This document shows positions 31,926 to 44,432 of a stretch of 64,000 bases of DNA, in pieces (position 1 is the stretch's first letter; every line of letters begins with the position of its first letter). A model generated the notes under the pieces. It worked only from the letters and a program-made list of their open reading frames with translations. It was not told the origin of the DNA and ran no database searches. The stretch spans positions 1,302,001-1,366,000 of the forward strand of contig JAKNDB010000085.1 in the NCBI GenBank assembly GCA_024305405.1, written 5' to 3'. The position numbers and the translations under genes were made by a program. This DNA is from Dirofilaria immitis. Lineage: Eukaryota > Nematoda > Chromadorea > Rhabditida > Onchocercidae.

Positions 31926-33309
31926 TTGCACATATTTTGGGTAAATATTGTAAGGTAGATTTAATGTGAAAACAATATAAGATGTTTTATTCAAAGTTTG
32001 AAAAAGAAAAAGAAGAAAAAAAACAGTTGCAATTACTTTCATCAAATACATCAAACGTATATTTTATCTCGGGAAAAGAGCAGTAGCTAATTGAAGGAAT
32101 TATTTAAATTTTCATCAAAATGTAAATTTGCTAAACTTTTTCTTTTCTTTTTTTTTTGTTTCTATTAGTAAATTAACAAAAATTAAATTTTATCAAAAAA
32201 AAATAAAATAAAATTTTGTTAAATTAAATTTAAACTTTTCCTTTTTTTTAATTATTATTCTAAAAATATAAATTAATAAAAACAAAAAGGACGAAAAAGA
32301 AAAAGAAAATGAAAAAATTTTGATAGCAAAAATTATTTATATTTATCGAAAGAAATATGGAATGAATTACGAAAAAAATTAAATCTATTAGCTTATTTAT
32401 TAATTATCTAAATATAATTAAATTTTTAATTAGCTCTGAAACCGAGAAAAAACCTTTTTTTTGTTTTAACGGATACAAATTAATTTCGTATATTCATTTC
32501 TGATGAATTTGATTCAATCAATTATCTGAAAAAAAAGAAAACGATTATTATTAATAATTATAATAATTAATAATTCAAATAGATAAATCTCATGCAACAC
32601 AATAATTTTAAGTTTCCTATCAATTAAAATTATTATCAGTTAGCTTATCAGTTAATTAATGATGTTTTGAAATATTATATTTGGAGGGAAAAATTTTTCA
32701 ATAATTAAATTTTTTAAAATCACAATATTCCATCTAACATTTTAAAACTCCTAATGTTATATAATAAAAATGATTTTAGATTTATTATTTAAATTCTTAT
32801 TAAATTTCATTTCCAATCTTAATTTCATCCAAATCGAGAATTTTCTATCGATTAATAGCTTGAATCATTATTTTTTTTAATAAATGTTAGTATTGTAAAA
32901 TAAAATCGTATAAAATTCATTTTCCAAATTGTTTGTTGAAATTAAAATATTATATAAATTTTTAATTTAACTTTGATATATTTTATTATAAACTTTTTAA
33001 TTACTAAATAAATATTAGTAAGCAGAAATTTTTCAATAAAATTTCACAAAGATAAATTAATTTAGGAAAAATGATAAGAAAGATTAAAATATATCAATAT
33101 TATTCGATTTATTAGAGGGAAACAAAAATAATGTTTCAAAAGATTCAAAAGCTAAGGCCGCAATTTCTTTTTTATTGCAAGGCCACAATTTGTTTTTTTT
33201 TTCGACGATATCATAAATTATTATATCATTTTTTTTTATTAAAATATAAAAAAAAAGGAAAAGATATGAATTGTGATTATTTCTCGTAAAAATTGTATAA
33301 TTTTACCTT

Positions 33310-34177
33310 TTATCCAAAACTGAGAAATTCGCGTTTGAACGCATCAGCTTTTACGCTATTTTTTTGTTGAAATTTATCAGATTCCGATCATATGGTATCA
33401 TTCGTTTACCAAAATTCATAAATTCCCTATCAAAATTGCTTTTTTGTGTACCGATTCAGGTGTATCATCAATTCGTATCATCGTATCAGACCAATTATCA
33501 TCAACTGAACGTTTACCAAAATTCAGGAAATCTCGCGAAAACTTAAAAAAAAAATTGAAATAAACAAGCAAAAATTTTAATTAATCGCATATTTTAAATA
33601 AGAATTAATTGTGATCAATAAATATTATCAATAAATATTATAATTACTTCTATTCTTATTTGATTAAAATAATTTTTAGTAAAATTTATTATCAGAAAAA
33701 TTTTTGATATAATATTATCATTTTTAATTAATTAATATGCTAATATTATCCAAAAATTATTTCGTATTTTCAAAGTTATTAATTAATTCTTTAATTAATA
33801 CTAGGTAATAATTAAAATACCAAAAATTTTTTCAGCGTTTTTTTTTCTTTATTTTCAACAAAAATATTATCAGTTTTTTTTCCAAATTCAATAAGATTAA
33901 ACTGATAAATGCTTTTTTTCCTTTTGATTTATTTATAATTTTCATTTAATCTTATATTAGACAAAAGCAAAAAGAAAGAAATAATTTCAAATGTTAAGTA
34001 ATGAAAATGGAAAAAATATCAAAAATTTTTTCAGCAAATTTATCTTTTTTTGTCAAACAAATAAAAATATTATTAATTTTTTTGGTAAAAATTTTCAAAA
34101 AAATATTATTAAATTTTTATCAAAATTTTTTAATAAAAATATTTTCAATTTATTTGCTTTAATGAGATTTTATTTGT

Positions 34178-34212
<35 letters not shown>

Positions 34213-35145
34213 CTATTTAATATCGAAATTGAAATGAAGCAAATATTTTTGAATAATTAAGAAATACTTTTAATATTCTATTAAAAAAGAAATAAATAGG
34301 AAAAAAATGATAATAATAAAATAAGCGAAAAGATTTTTTTTTCGATAAAATACATCTGTTTTTTATCACCTCGCCTCTTTTAGGTGATCCATTATCACCA
34401 TCAAATTGTTGTATCATATCTGGCGAACGCTTTCCAAAATGCATAAAATCTCTCGCCAATTGACCATCGTAATTAACTAAAAATTAGTTATAAATAATTA
34501 AGGTTTTTAAATATAATTAAAACTAATTTTTGTGTAAATTTAACTTTACTTTTTGGAAAAGAAAATAATTTGGCATGAATTCAAGGAAAAAAGACCTTAT
34601 AATAATTTAAATAAAAAGAAAGTTTCCAAATTTTAGAGCAATTAAAAAATCAAAAACTTCGTTTATAAAAACGATTGAAATCAGCCATAAATTAATTTCG
34701 ATCTACAAAGAGAAGGAAAAATGCAGCGTGCTACAGTAAGTGTTACAGTAACTGCAGAATACTGTATCCTACAGCATTCGTCTCGGAGCAAACATGATAG
34801 AATACTGTCTACAGTTTCGTTTTGAATTTAAATGATTTGAATCATTCTTCTGTTGATATAAATTTTATTAAAATAATTATTGATTTTAACTGGAAGACGA
34901 CAAAAAATACGGAATATAATATATTTGATATATCAATGCAACAATGAATTGATCATATCAAATTAGTGCATTAAAAATTTGAGTTTTAAATTTCATTCTA
35001 ATTTAATTCAACATTTGGTTAAAAATTTTATTTTTCATAATCGTTTTTTTTTTTTTTGAAGGAGAAAGAATATATTACCATAATACTCTGATTGAACAGT
35101 AATAACAACTGCTGAAACAACTATAAGAACTGTTATAATTTCCAT
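33310..35145 (-). CDS. NLP-13-like amidated neuropeptide precursor
   Basis: Secreted prepropeptide giving several peptides of the form [S/A/D/K]R[D/E]F[M/L]xF-amide, comparable to the RDIMxFG-KR peptides of C. elegans NLP-13. Exons (minus): 35145-35079, 34476-34370, 33541-33310. The first exon is a signal peptide (MEIITVLIVVSAVVITVQS). Then come ARDFMHFGKR, a spacer ending in KR, FSRDFLNFGKR, a spacer ending in KK, FDREFMNFGKR, and a last copy KREFLSFG directly before the stop. In each case Gly supplies the amide and dibasic KR/KK the cleavage site. The first two junctions are in phase. One A is apparently missing in T6 33440-33445, and a second single-base shift lies between about 33350 and 33400; after both corrections the last repeat is in frame. 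Expected in neurons, acting on G-protein-coupled receptors. Other NLP families with FG-KR ends remain possible. Confidence 0.75.
34730..34800. repeat. cluster of CTACAGTA/TACTGTA motifs in intron 1
   Basis: CTACAGTAAG, GTTACAGTAA, AATACTGTATCC, CTACAGC and ACTGTCTACAG lie within 70 bases in the first intron of the neuropeptide gene. The GC content is clearly above the surroundings. Possibly a fragment of a mobile element or a regulatory cluster. Confidence 0.45.
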
Positions 35146-35985
35146 TTGTAATATTTACCCTTCTCACCTGAAAAATTAAAATTTTTTTTCTAAAAAAGTT
35201 AAAATAAAATTAAAAAAATTCTTTCGAAACATACAACAAATAAAATAATAAATTAAAATATAAATGGTAAAACAAAAAATTTTGTTCGCAAAATATTTCG
35301 GCCAAAAAAACGATAAAAATTTGAATTGAATTTTTTATATTTTGAAATTATTTTTTTGTATAAATTTCATTTTTAGCAATTATATTGAAAAATTTTTAAA
35401 TCAATAAATAATCTTATTTAGCTAAAAAAAAGGAAGAAAAATCGAGAAATTTTTAATTTAATTAAAAAGTTCAAATTTTATTAAATAATAATATTTAATT
35501 TATTATTACAAATTTAATTATTCATTTTAAATGAATTTTTAATATAAAATTGATAAGTTATCATTTGATATTTTGATCATTTTTTCTTTCATTTTAAATT
35601 ATTTATATGAATAATGATAAATATTTAAGCTAAGATTATAGACAGCAGTAATAAGTATTTCCTCCCACAGGATAGATCATTCAAATAAATCAATGAATTT
35701 GATCGGGAAATAGAATGATAGCGCAGGGAAGATGATAATTTTAAATATTTATACATACATGGATTCTTAATATTAAAATTTTATTATCGAACTTGTTTCA
35801 TATTCAATTATTTTCTAGAAAGAACAGATCTATCTTAATTTTTACTTATCATTATTATTATCACGAATGTTTCTAAAAATAGATTTTATGAATGATAGTA
35901 AAAAAAGGAAATAAATTTCTCGAATTAATATTTTGAAACTAAATTTTCGAAATGACATAAATATTTCTCATAAATATGAGCGAAG
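35146..35985. other. upstream region of the NLP-13-like gene
   Basis: AT-rich, no gene seen. The promoter of the minus-strand neuropeptide gene should lie here. A slightly more complex patch (35640-35720, with TTTCCTCCCACAGGATAG) is the only stretch that stands out. Confidence 0.4.
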
Positions 35986-35989
35986 CATT

Positions 35990-36540
35990 TTTCCCAATAT
36001 TTTCTAAGAATTGAAATTTAACGAGTAATATAGATTTTTCTCGAGGGAGTTAGAAATGATGAAATTTCTGATTAATATTTGGATTTTTATTCATGAATGA
36101 TAGCTATGTTCTAAATGACGTTTAGTGAATGAATATTGCAAATGATAAAGACTATTCTTGAGTAAAAAAAAAAGTAATCTGTGACTAATATTCGAGAATA
36201 AGTCTATTATATGATTGTGCAAATAGAATAAATATTCCGGATAACATTAATTTGTCTTAGACAAGAATTGAACTTTCTAAATAATACTCAAGAATAAACC
36301 TTACTAATATGTATTTATGAGTGACAGCAGTTATATTCTAAATGATGTATATCAGTGAAAATTTGATGAATGATATAGATTTTTCTCGAGTAAAAAAAAA
36401 AAAAAGTCTACGAATAGTATTTGGAAATAAGCATTTTAGTGATTAGTCGAGAATAAGCATTTCGGATAACATGAATTTGTCTTGGACAGGAATTGAACTT
36501 CCTAAATAATATTTCGGCATTAAAACGTAGTAATTTTTAG
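35990..36540. repeat. degenerate tandem repeat of about 230 bp
   Basis: Recurring blocks GATTTTTCTCGAG, GAGAATAAG.ATT, CCGGATAACAT.AATTTGTCT and AGGAATTGAACTT occur two to three times in the same order at about 230 base spacing. Confidence 0.65.
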
Positions 36541-36889
36541 ACTCTTATAAATGATAGATTATATTATTTGCATTATTATAGTTTGTTATGAAAAAAAAGG
36601 AAAGGAAAAGAAAAGAAAAATTAATGATCTATAAATTTTCCTTATCATCATTTTGTTAATACGTAATTAATCAGTTTTGCAACTTATCAGTATGATATTT
36701 GATAAGATTTATTAATTGCATTAAAGCATTCTTATAAAAAAAAGAAATGCTATGCGCTTAATGAATGAGATATGTTTCAAATATGAAAAATTTTCTGATG
36801 AATGCATTCTTGCATTATTGCATTAAAATGAAATGATAAGCTGAAATGATTAATTATTACGCATTTTTTTCTAAACAAGAAAAGAAGTC

Positions 36890-37640
36890 TCTTTGATGCA
36901 TGCAATATGCATGTTGCATAATGCATGCAGCAAGTACATGTTGCATGATGCATGCAACAAGTACATGTTGCATGATGCATGCAGTGTGCATGTTGCATGA
37001 CACACAAAATACTATCATGTATTAAAGAATATAAATGAAATGAGCATATTTGTATTTGAAATATATATATATTTTCATGCAGCAAGTACATGTTGCATGG
37101 TGCATGATGCATGGAATGTGCATGTTGCATGATGCATGATGCATGGAATGTGCATGTTGCGTGATGCATGATGCATGCAATGTGTGTGTTGCATGATGCA
37201 TGATAGTATTTTGTATATTAAAAGAAATAAATGAAATGAGCATATATTTGTATTTGAAATATATATATATTTTCATGCAGCAAGTACATGTTGCATGGTG
37301 CATGGTGCATGATGCATGCAATGTGCATGTTGCATGATGCATGATGCATGGAATGTGCATGTTGCATGATGCATGATGCATGGAATGTGCATGTTGCGTG
37401 ATGCATGATGCATGCAATGTGTGTGTTGCATGATGCATGATAATATTTTGTCTGTTAAAAGAAATAAATGAAATGAGCATATATTTGTACTTGAAATATA
37501 TATATATTTTCATGCAGCAAGTACATGTTGCATGATGCATGCAATGTGCATGATGCATGTTGCATGATACATGATGCATGATGGTATTTTGTATATCAAA
37601 GGAAATAAATGAAATGAATATATATTTGTATTTGAAATAT
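36890..37640. repeat. TGCATG-rich higher-order repeat
   Basis: Dozens of ATGCATG, TGCATGT and GTGCATG words form blocks. They are separated by a conserved spacer (AAAGAAATAAATGAAATGAG..GTATTTGAAATATATATAT) that recurs four times (around 37030, 37220, 37460, 37600). The Met/His/Ala/Cys open frames on the minus strand follow from the repeat. Confidence 0.9.
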
Positions 37641-37929
37641 ATATACATATACTTAAAAAAAGTGCATAAAATTTGCATAATATGGCAATTTAGACATTTT
37701 GAAAAAAAGTTTAGCAAATACTTTGGGATAAATTCTTTTTGTTTTTTTGCTAATTGTTTTTCTTAGGGAAAAAACAATTAAATATATTTTACAGAAATTT
37801 CATATCATTTTTTATATAATTAAATATGATTATTTATTTTATGGCAAAGAAAAGACGAATTATTTATTTAATGATAGCATTGATAAGAGTATGAATAGCA
37901 TTGATAGGAATGAAAGAATTAATAAAAAT

Positions 37930-38275
37930 ATAAAGTTACAGTATTGGTACAAATGATAAGATGATAGCACTGATAGGATGATAAAATAACAGCATCGATG
38001 TGAATGATAAAATGGTAGCATTGACAAAAAGATAGAATTATGGCATCGATAAGAATAATGAAATTATAGTATTGATAGGATGATAAAATCACGGCATTGA
38101 TAAAAATGATAAAGTGGTAAGACTGATAAGATTGATAAAATTGCAGCATTGATAAGAGTGATTAAATGGTAGCATTGATAAGATGATGAAATAACAAACG
38201 AAACAAACGATGGGAATGATAAAATTAAAACATTGATAAGAATGATAAAATAGTATCATTGATAAAAATAATTAA
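37930..38275. repeat. degenerate GATAAAATGGTAGCATTGATAA repeat
   Basis: About eight to ten diverged units of roughly 36-40 bases built on 'AATGATAAAAT.GTAGCATTGATAAG'. Apparent coding potential on the minus strand is periodic and repeat-derived. Confidence 0.75.
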
Positions 38276-38639
38276 ATTATTGCCATTTAAGAAATAATTT
38301 CAAAAATAAGTAATGTTTTCATCGGAAGAAAAAGAATTGCTATCAAAATAATTTTACATTATAAATATTTTGAAATTATCAATTATAGGATAATTATAAT
38401 TCTATAATAATTTATTTCTTATTAATTTATAATATAAAATATGAATTGAATAAATATTTTAATAAAAATAATTTTTCAAAAAATTTGTTAAACAAAAAAT
38501 TATTTATTAAATTTCAAAATTATTATATTTTATTTTTCTTCAAAAAAGAGAGAAATCATTAAAAGATGAAAAGAATTCAAAAAAATTTGAACCAAAATAA
38601 TTATAAATGGAATAATTTTCATATTTAGTTTCAGTATTA

Positions 38640-39010
38640 TAGTTTGGATTTTTCATTTACTTATAAAATATATTAATAGAATTTTGATTGATTAATTTGA
38701 TTAGAAATAATATTTATGAAAGATTTAACAAATTTTATTATCAAAATTCTAAAATATATTTGTAAAAATTTGATTGATAAATTTGATTAGAAATAATATT
38801 TATGAAAGATTTGATAAATTTTATTATCAAAATTCTAAAATATATTTGTAAAAATTTGATTGATAAATTTGATTAGAAATAATATTTATGAAAGATTTAA
38901 CAAATTTTATTATCAAAATTCTAAAATATATTAGTAAAAATTTGGCTAATAAATTTGATTAGAAATAATATTTATGAAAGTTTTGATAAATTTTATTATC
39001 AAAAATTTTT
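38640..39010. repeat. 86 bp tandem repeat, 4 copies
   Basis: The anchor GAAATAATATTTATGAAAG falls at 38704, 38790, 38876 and 38962, exactly 86 bases apart, with high identity between copies. Confidence 0.92.
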
Positions 39011-40129
39011 AATAAAGTTTTTAGCGTAAATTTAAAAAAAAATGATAAATTATAGGATAAGAAAGAAATGGATTGATATTCTTTCTTTCTTTTTCTTTTT
39101 CATAAAAATAATTATTAGCAAAATTTGACGAAACTTTTCGTTTTTGTTTCATGGAAAAATCAATACTATTCGATTTTTTTTCTTAAAAAATTTTTTGCTT
39201 TAGAAAATTGAAATAAAATGTTTGGCTAAATGGAAGTGAAAAAAAAGGAAAGAATAAAATTGTGTAATTCGATAAAATTCTAATAAATTTAAATTTGAAA
39301 TTAAATTAAGAAATTAAATTTCTTTTTGTTGTATAATATAATATATTAGGCCCTTTCTTTTATTTTCTATTTTTAATTTTTTAATGAAATAATCAAATTT
39401 AATATTTATTTAATTTCATTTCGTTTTTTTTTTGTTTTTTTTCAATAAATATAATAAGTTCAATGTATCTAAAAAAAAAAAATTTTCTAAACAATTAGTA
39501 TTATTTCTATTATTTTGTTCGTAAATTTTTTTTTATCAAAAATAATTTATTGATAAAAATAACTGCTTTAAATTTTTGATAAGTTTTAATCAGATCAGAT
39601 TGCTTAAAATAAGTTGATAAGCTTGAAAAATCAAAAATTGGCACAAAAATGCCAGAACAGAAGAAAAGTTCACTTTCATCGATAATTAATTTGAATTTAA
39701 ATAATATATTATATTTGTAATATTTTATTAATCAAAATTTGAAATTTATTTTCTAAAATAAAAATTTGAAAAATAAAAAGAATCGAAAAAAATAAATTTT
39801 CAATTTTTTAAATAAAATAATTTAAATTTTATGAAAATTTATCAAAATTTAACAATACGTCAAATTTTGAAAGAAAATTTCATCGAAAAACGAAAAAGCA
39901 AAAAAATTAAACTTTTTTTTTCAGAAAACTTTTGTTTCCTTTAATTATCAAAAATTTTTATCAAAAAAATGAGTTGGAAAAATTGTTTTACAATTTCTTT
40001 AAATTTTTTTTTAAAATTCTTCCATAAAAAAGCAGAACGAAAAAAATTTCTTAGTGGCAATGATAAAAAAAGAATGAAAAAATTTCGATGGTAGTTTAAA
40101 TAAAAAAGAATTTTTCTTAATTGTAATTT

Positions 40130-40560
40130 GTGATAAGGATTAAAAGGTATTGAACCAATTTATGATAAGAGTTAAAAAGTATTAACCAACTAATGAAAAG
40201 AGTTTAAAAGTATTATTATGATATGCGCTTATTAATAAGTATTAATTGTTTTATGATAGGAGTTGAAAAGTATTAATCAATTCATGATAAAAGTTAAAAA
40301 TATTATTTCATGATAAGCGTTAAAGAATATTAACTAATTTATGATAAAAGTTTAAAAGTATTATCTTATGATGAGTGTTGAAAATAATTATTTTATGATA
40401 ACTGATAAAAAATATTAACCAATTTACGATAGCAATATTAAATAATTTATGATAAAAGTTTAAAATTATTATTTTATGATAAGTGGAAGAATTTTGTGAT
40501 AAGAGTTAAAGGTATCAATTTATGATAAGTGATAAAAAGTATTTAATTAACTTATGATAA
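40130..40560. repeat. degenerate AATTTATGATAAGAGTTAAAAAGTATTA repeat
   Basis: About a dozen diverged units built on TTTATGATAAGAGTTAAA with spacing near 30 bases. Confidence 0.65.
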
Positions 40561-40979
40561 GAGCAAAAAACAAAAAGAAATAAGAAATAGAAAAAATCAG
40601 AATTTCTTTTCTCAAAGAAACAAAAATTCAAATAAAGAAAGTGAAAAAAAAGGAGACGATGAAGAAGAAAGAGAAGAAGGAGAAGACGAAGAGAAGAATA
40701 TGATAATGATGTGATGTCGATGATAATATATGAAGTGTTATATCAATTTATCATCAAAAAATTAATTATATCATCAACTCTCATTCATATTTTATTTATA
40801 GTCTTATCCATTTCAATAAAATTCATATATATATATAGAATTTTAAATGAGAGAGAGAGGGTGAGAGAGAGAGAGAGAGGGAAAAAAGAGAAAATAAATA
40901 ATAAAAATTAAATAATAGTAGTAATTTTATAAATATTTGATATTTATTTAAAACAACTACTAATATTTAATATTTATTT

Positions 40980-41082
40980 ATTTTATTCATAATTTCATAA
41001 TATTCTATTATTATAACTCTCTCTCTCTCTCTCTCTCTCATTACTTACTTATTCATAATTTCATAATATTCTATTATTATAA

Positions 41083-41114
<32 letters not shown>

Positions 41115-41125
41115 TTACTTATTCA
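40980..41125. repeat. 66 bp duplication containing a (CT)n tract
   Basis: TATTCATAATTTCATAATATTC plus a CT-dinucleotide tract and CATTACTTACT occurs twice in tandem. The copies differ mainly in CT tract length. Confidence 0.85.
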
Positions 41126-41317
41126 TAATTTATTTAGCAAAAAAAAAAAGGAAAAGAATGAAAAGCCTATAGGCAAAAAGACGAAGGAAAATAATAATTT
41201 TTTTATAAACAAAAATAAATTTTATTGATGCATTTTGCAATGAACGATTAAGTTAGCTTAAGTAAATATAAATATAATATTTCAATGGTTTAAATTTCTC
41301 AACGAATATTTACTAAA

Positions 41318-41540
41318 AATATTAAATTTTAAACTTCTAAATATAAGTAATGTTTATTCTCGACTAATCGAAAATATTTAGCAATAATTTGAAGTTCATA
41401 ATTGAAATACAGTAAGGGTGCATTTAAATTAGTTTAATAATATTTATTCAAATCATATATTTATCATTAATTTGAATTTAAAAATTGAAATATCAATAAT
41501 TGCTAATTTGGAATAGTTTTGATTAAGTGTTTGAATAATT
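41318..41540. repeat. left arm of a long-distance inverted repeat
   Basis: This 220 bp segment reappears, reverse-complemented and nearly identical, at 51219-51448. Landmarks: CTCGACTAATCGAAAATATT, CAGTAAGGGTGCATTTAAAT and TTGGAATAGTTTTGAT. Confidence 0.9.
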
Positions 41541-41894
41541 TAGTTGAATTAAATATATGATATGATATAAATTATTGTATGTGATATACACGTTGTTAAA
41601 TTAATTACATTTGAATTATCGGAATAAATTTTAGATATAATCTGCTACCATATCTATCATGCCATATCATATCATATCATATCATTTAGTAGATGCAATA
41701 AAAACAATAACAAGATTTATAAGTTTATTAATTTGCGTATTTCATTATGCTTCACAAGCAGTTTATGTTATGCTACAAGAAATATTAGCAAATCGAAATA
41801 ACTTTCAGATTATTTTAAGATTTCTTAAAAAACAATAAAAAAATATCTGCAAGGTTATTTACAACGAATTATTGATATATTAAATACTAATTGG

Positions 41895-42580
41895 AAAACC
41901 AAATAATGTCATATAAAATATTCGAAAACCAAATAATATCATATAAAATATTAAGTATCGAATTGAACAATATCATATTAAATATTAATTACGAAATTAA
42001 ATAATATCACATTAGATATTAAGTATCGAATTGAACAATATCATATTAAATATTAATTACAGAAATTAAATAATATCACATTAGATATTAAGTATCGAAT
42101 TGAACAATATCATATTAAATATTAATTACGAAATTAAATAATATAATATTAGATATTAAGTATCGAATTGAACAATATCATATTAAATATTAATTACGAA
42201 ATTAAATAATATCATATTAGATATTAAGTATCGAATTGAACAATATCATATTAAATATTAATTACGAAATTAAATAATATCATATTAGATATTAAGTATC
42301 GAATTGAACAATATCATATTAAATATTAATTACGAAATTAAATAATATCACATTAGATATTAAGTATCGAATTGAACAATATCATATTAAATATTAATTA
42401 CGAAATTAAATAATATCATATTAGATATTAAGTATCGAATTGAACAATATCATATTAAATATTAATTACGAAATTAAATAATATCATATTAGATATTAAG
42501 TATCGAATTGAACAATATCATATTAAATATTAATTACGAAATTAAATAATATCATATTAGATATTAAGTATCGAATTGAA
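41895..42580. repeat. 68 bp satellite-like array, about 10 copies, dimeric
   Basis: TTAAGTATCG anchors fall at 41951, 42019, 42088, 42156, 42224, 42292, 42360, 42428, 42496 and 42564. Each 68 bp unit consists of two related 34 bp halves, both starting AATATCATATTA: one continues AATATTAATTACG, the other GATATTAAGTATCG. Confidence 0.95.
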
Positions 42581-42864
42581 GGAAACGATATATTCATATA
42601 ACAATTAATTATACGATATATTATTCCAAATGATTGGATAAGATAAATTTATTTTTAGCAAAATTAATAATTTTGCTAAAAATAAAATTATTCATTTATG
42701 TAATTAAATTCCTTTAAATTCATTTATTCTTATTCAACAAATTGTTTTTTTTTCATTTTTTAAATTTAAATTTATTAAATCAAAGATTATATTAATAGAA
42801 AATTATAAGCACAATTAACTAATAATGTAACATAAATTATTGCTAAAAATATGAATAATTCTAA

Positions 42865-42871
42865 ATCTCTC

Positions 42872-42902
<31 letters not shown>

Positions 42903-43410
42903 CTCCCTTGATCAGTTGATTTTAAGTTTAATTTTTTTCACGATAATATAATTTCATCATCCTTAATTTTTAATTTCATTTAACAAAAATATAAATTTCT
43001 TTAATTATTGCTAACAAAATTTGAATGATTTTGATCTTTCTATCTCTCTTTCCCTTTCTCTCCGTTTCTCTCTCTCTCACTCTCTCTCTCTCTGTTGATC
43101 AATTTGAATTTTCTAATTTTTTAGAAAAATGTAATCCCATCATCGGTAAATTTTAATCTCATTTTGCAAAAATGTAAATTTCTTCTTTCTTTTAAACAAC
43201 CTTTGTCTCTTTTTCTCACTCCTCTCCCTCTCCCTCTATTAGTCCTCCTCCCTTTTTCTCCCTCTCTCTCTCTCTCTGTCTTTGTTCCCATTTCGATCGA
43301 TTCCAAGTTGAATTTTTTGTTAATTTTTTTTTGGGAAAATGTAATTACGTCAATTCCAACTTTCAATTTTAATTTGCAAAAATGTAAATTACCTTTTTTT
43401 TCAAAGCAAA
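42865..43410. repeat. three composite units of about 190 bp with CT-rich heads
   Basis: Each unit is a CT-rich tract followed by a GATCA/GATCG segment, a TTGAATTTT..GAAAATGTAAT block, and TTTTGCAAAAATGTAAATT. Units start near 42865, 43040 and 43200. Confidence 0.75.
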
Positions 43411-44400
43411 AATTATGCTTCTAAATAAATTTGTTGCAAATTTTTCCCTTTTCGAATGATCGAAATTAATTTCAATTTTGATAAGAAGGCATGATATATA
43501 TTACCGCTTATCATGATAAGCACAAATAATATCCTAATTTATCACAATTCATAAATTAAAATAAGAGAAATGAAAATTTTTGATACCAAAAGATCTATTT
43601 TGCATTTTAGAATTTCTTTAAAAATTTTTAAATATAAAAAGAAATACGTAATTCTTTCAAGTTGATTATTTTTACAAATCATAATAATGCGTAATTGATA
43701 ACTAATTATAGAATTGATAATTGATAATGGAATCATCTTCTACTTTTTACTACCTTTTTGAAGAATTATTTATAACTTTTTCTTTTGCTTATAATTTATT
43801 TTATATCATTGAAAATGAAATTATCGATTCATTAGCTAAAATTATCACCTACTTTTAATTATGGACGAGATTAATTTTGGTTCATAATTTACCTTTATCG
43901 AGCTATCATATGCATACAATTTCTCGGCAATTAATCATTATTATTATCATCATCATCATCATCACTATCATCATTAATTTGCCTCAATTCATTTCATAAT
44001 CAGATAGGATGCTATTTTTACTTTTTTTATCAACCGATAGAGAAAAAGTAATATCATTTTCTTTTACGTTCGTAATTTTTATTAATTAGTATGGAAAAAT
44101 TATCAGTAATGCAGAAAAAAATGATAATTTAAAATATCAAAAGTCAATTTGATAAGATTGTTACAAACCTACTGAAATAATCAATTTCAAATTAGTTGAA
44201 AACTATGAAATCACATAGAAATAAATGAATGCATTTACTTCTTTACTAAATTACTTAATAAGAATAATAAATATTTTAATTTTTGTTTAATTTCCATTCA
44301 ATAATTGTGCAAAATATAATTTAAAAAAATTAATTAAACAAATTAATTTTAAAAAATTTTTGGAAAGAACTTTTTTGTTTCAAAATTTTAAATTTAAATA

Positions 44401-44432
44401 AATTTTGGCTCAAAAATTTTTGAGCCAAAATT
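44401..44432. repeat. perfect 32 bp palindrome
   Basis: AATTTTGGCTCAAAAA is followed immediately by its exact reverse complement, with no spacer. It is isolated in otherwise low-complexity AT DNA. Confidence 0.9.

Larger units (their letters stand above)
29100..33309. other. AT-rich desert, no gene seen outside the listed repeats
   Basis: Apart from the 120 bp and 80 bp arrays, this stretch contains only AT-rich low-complexity DNA with many homopolymer runs. I could not support any exon. Confidence 0.5.

Noticed and set aside
36777..37717. Met/His/Ala/Cys-rich frames up to 231 codons
   Set aside because: Arise from the TGCATG repeat; three overlapping frames look equally protein-like.
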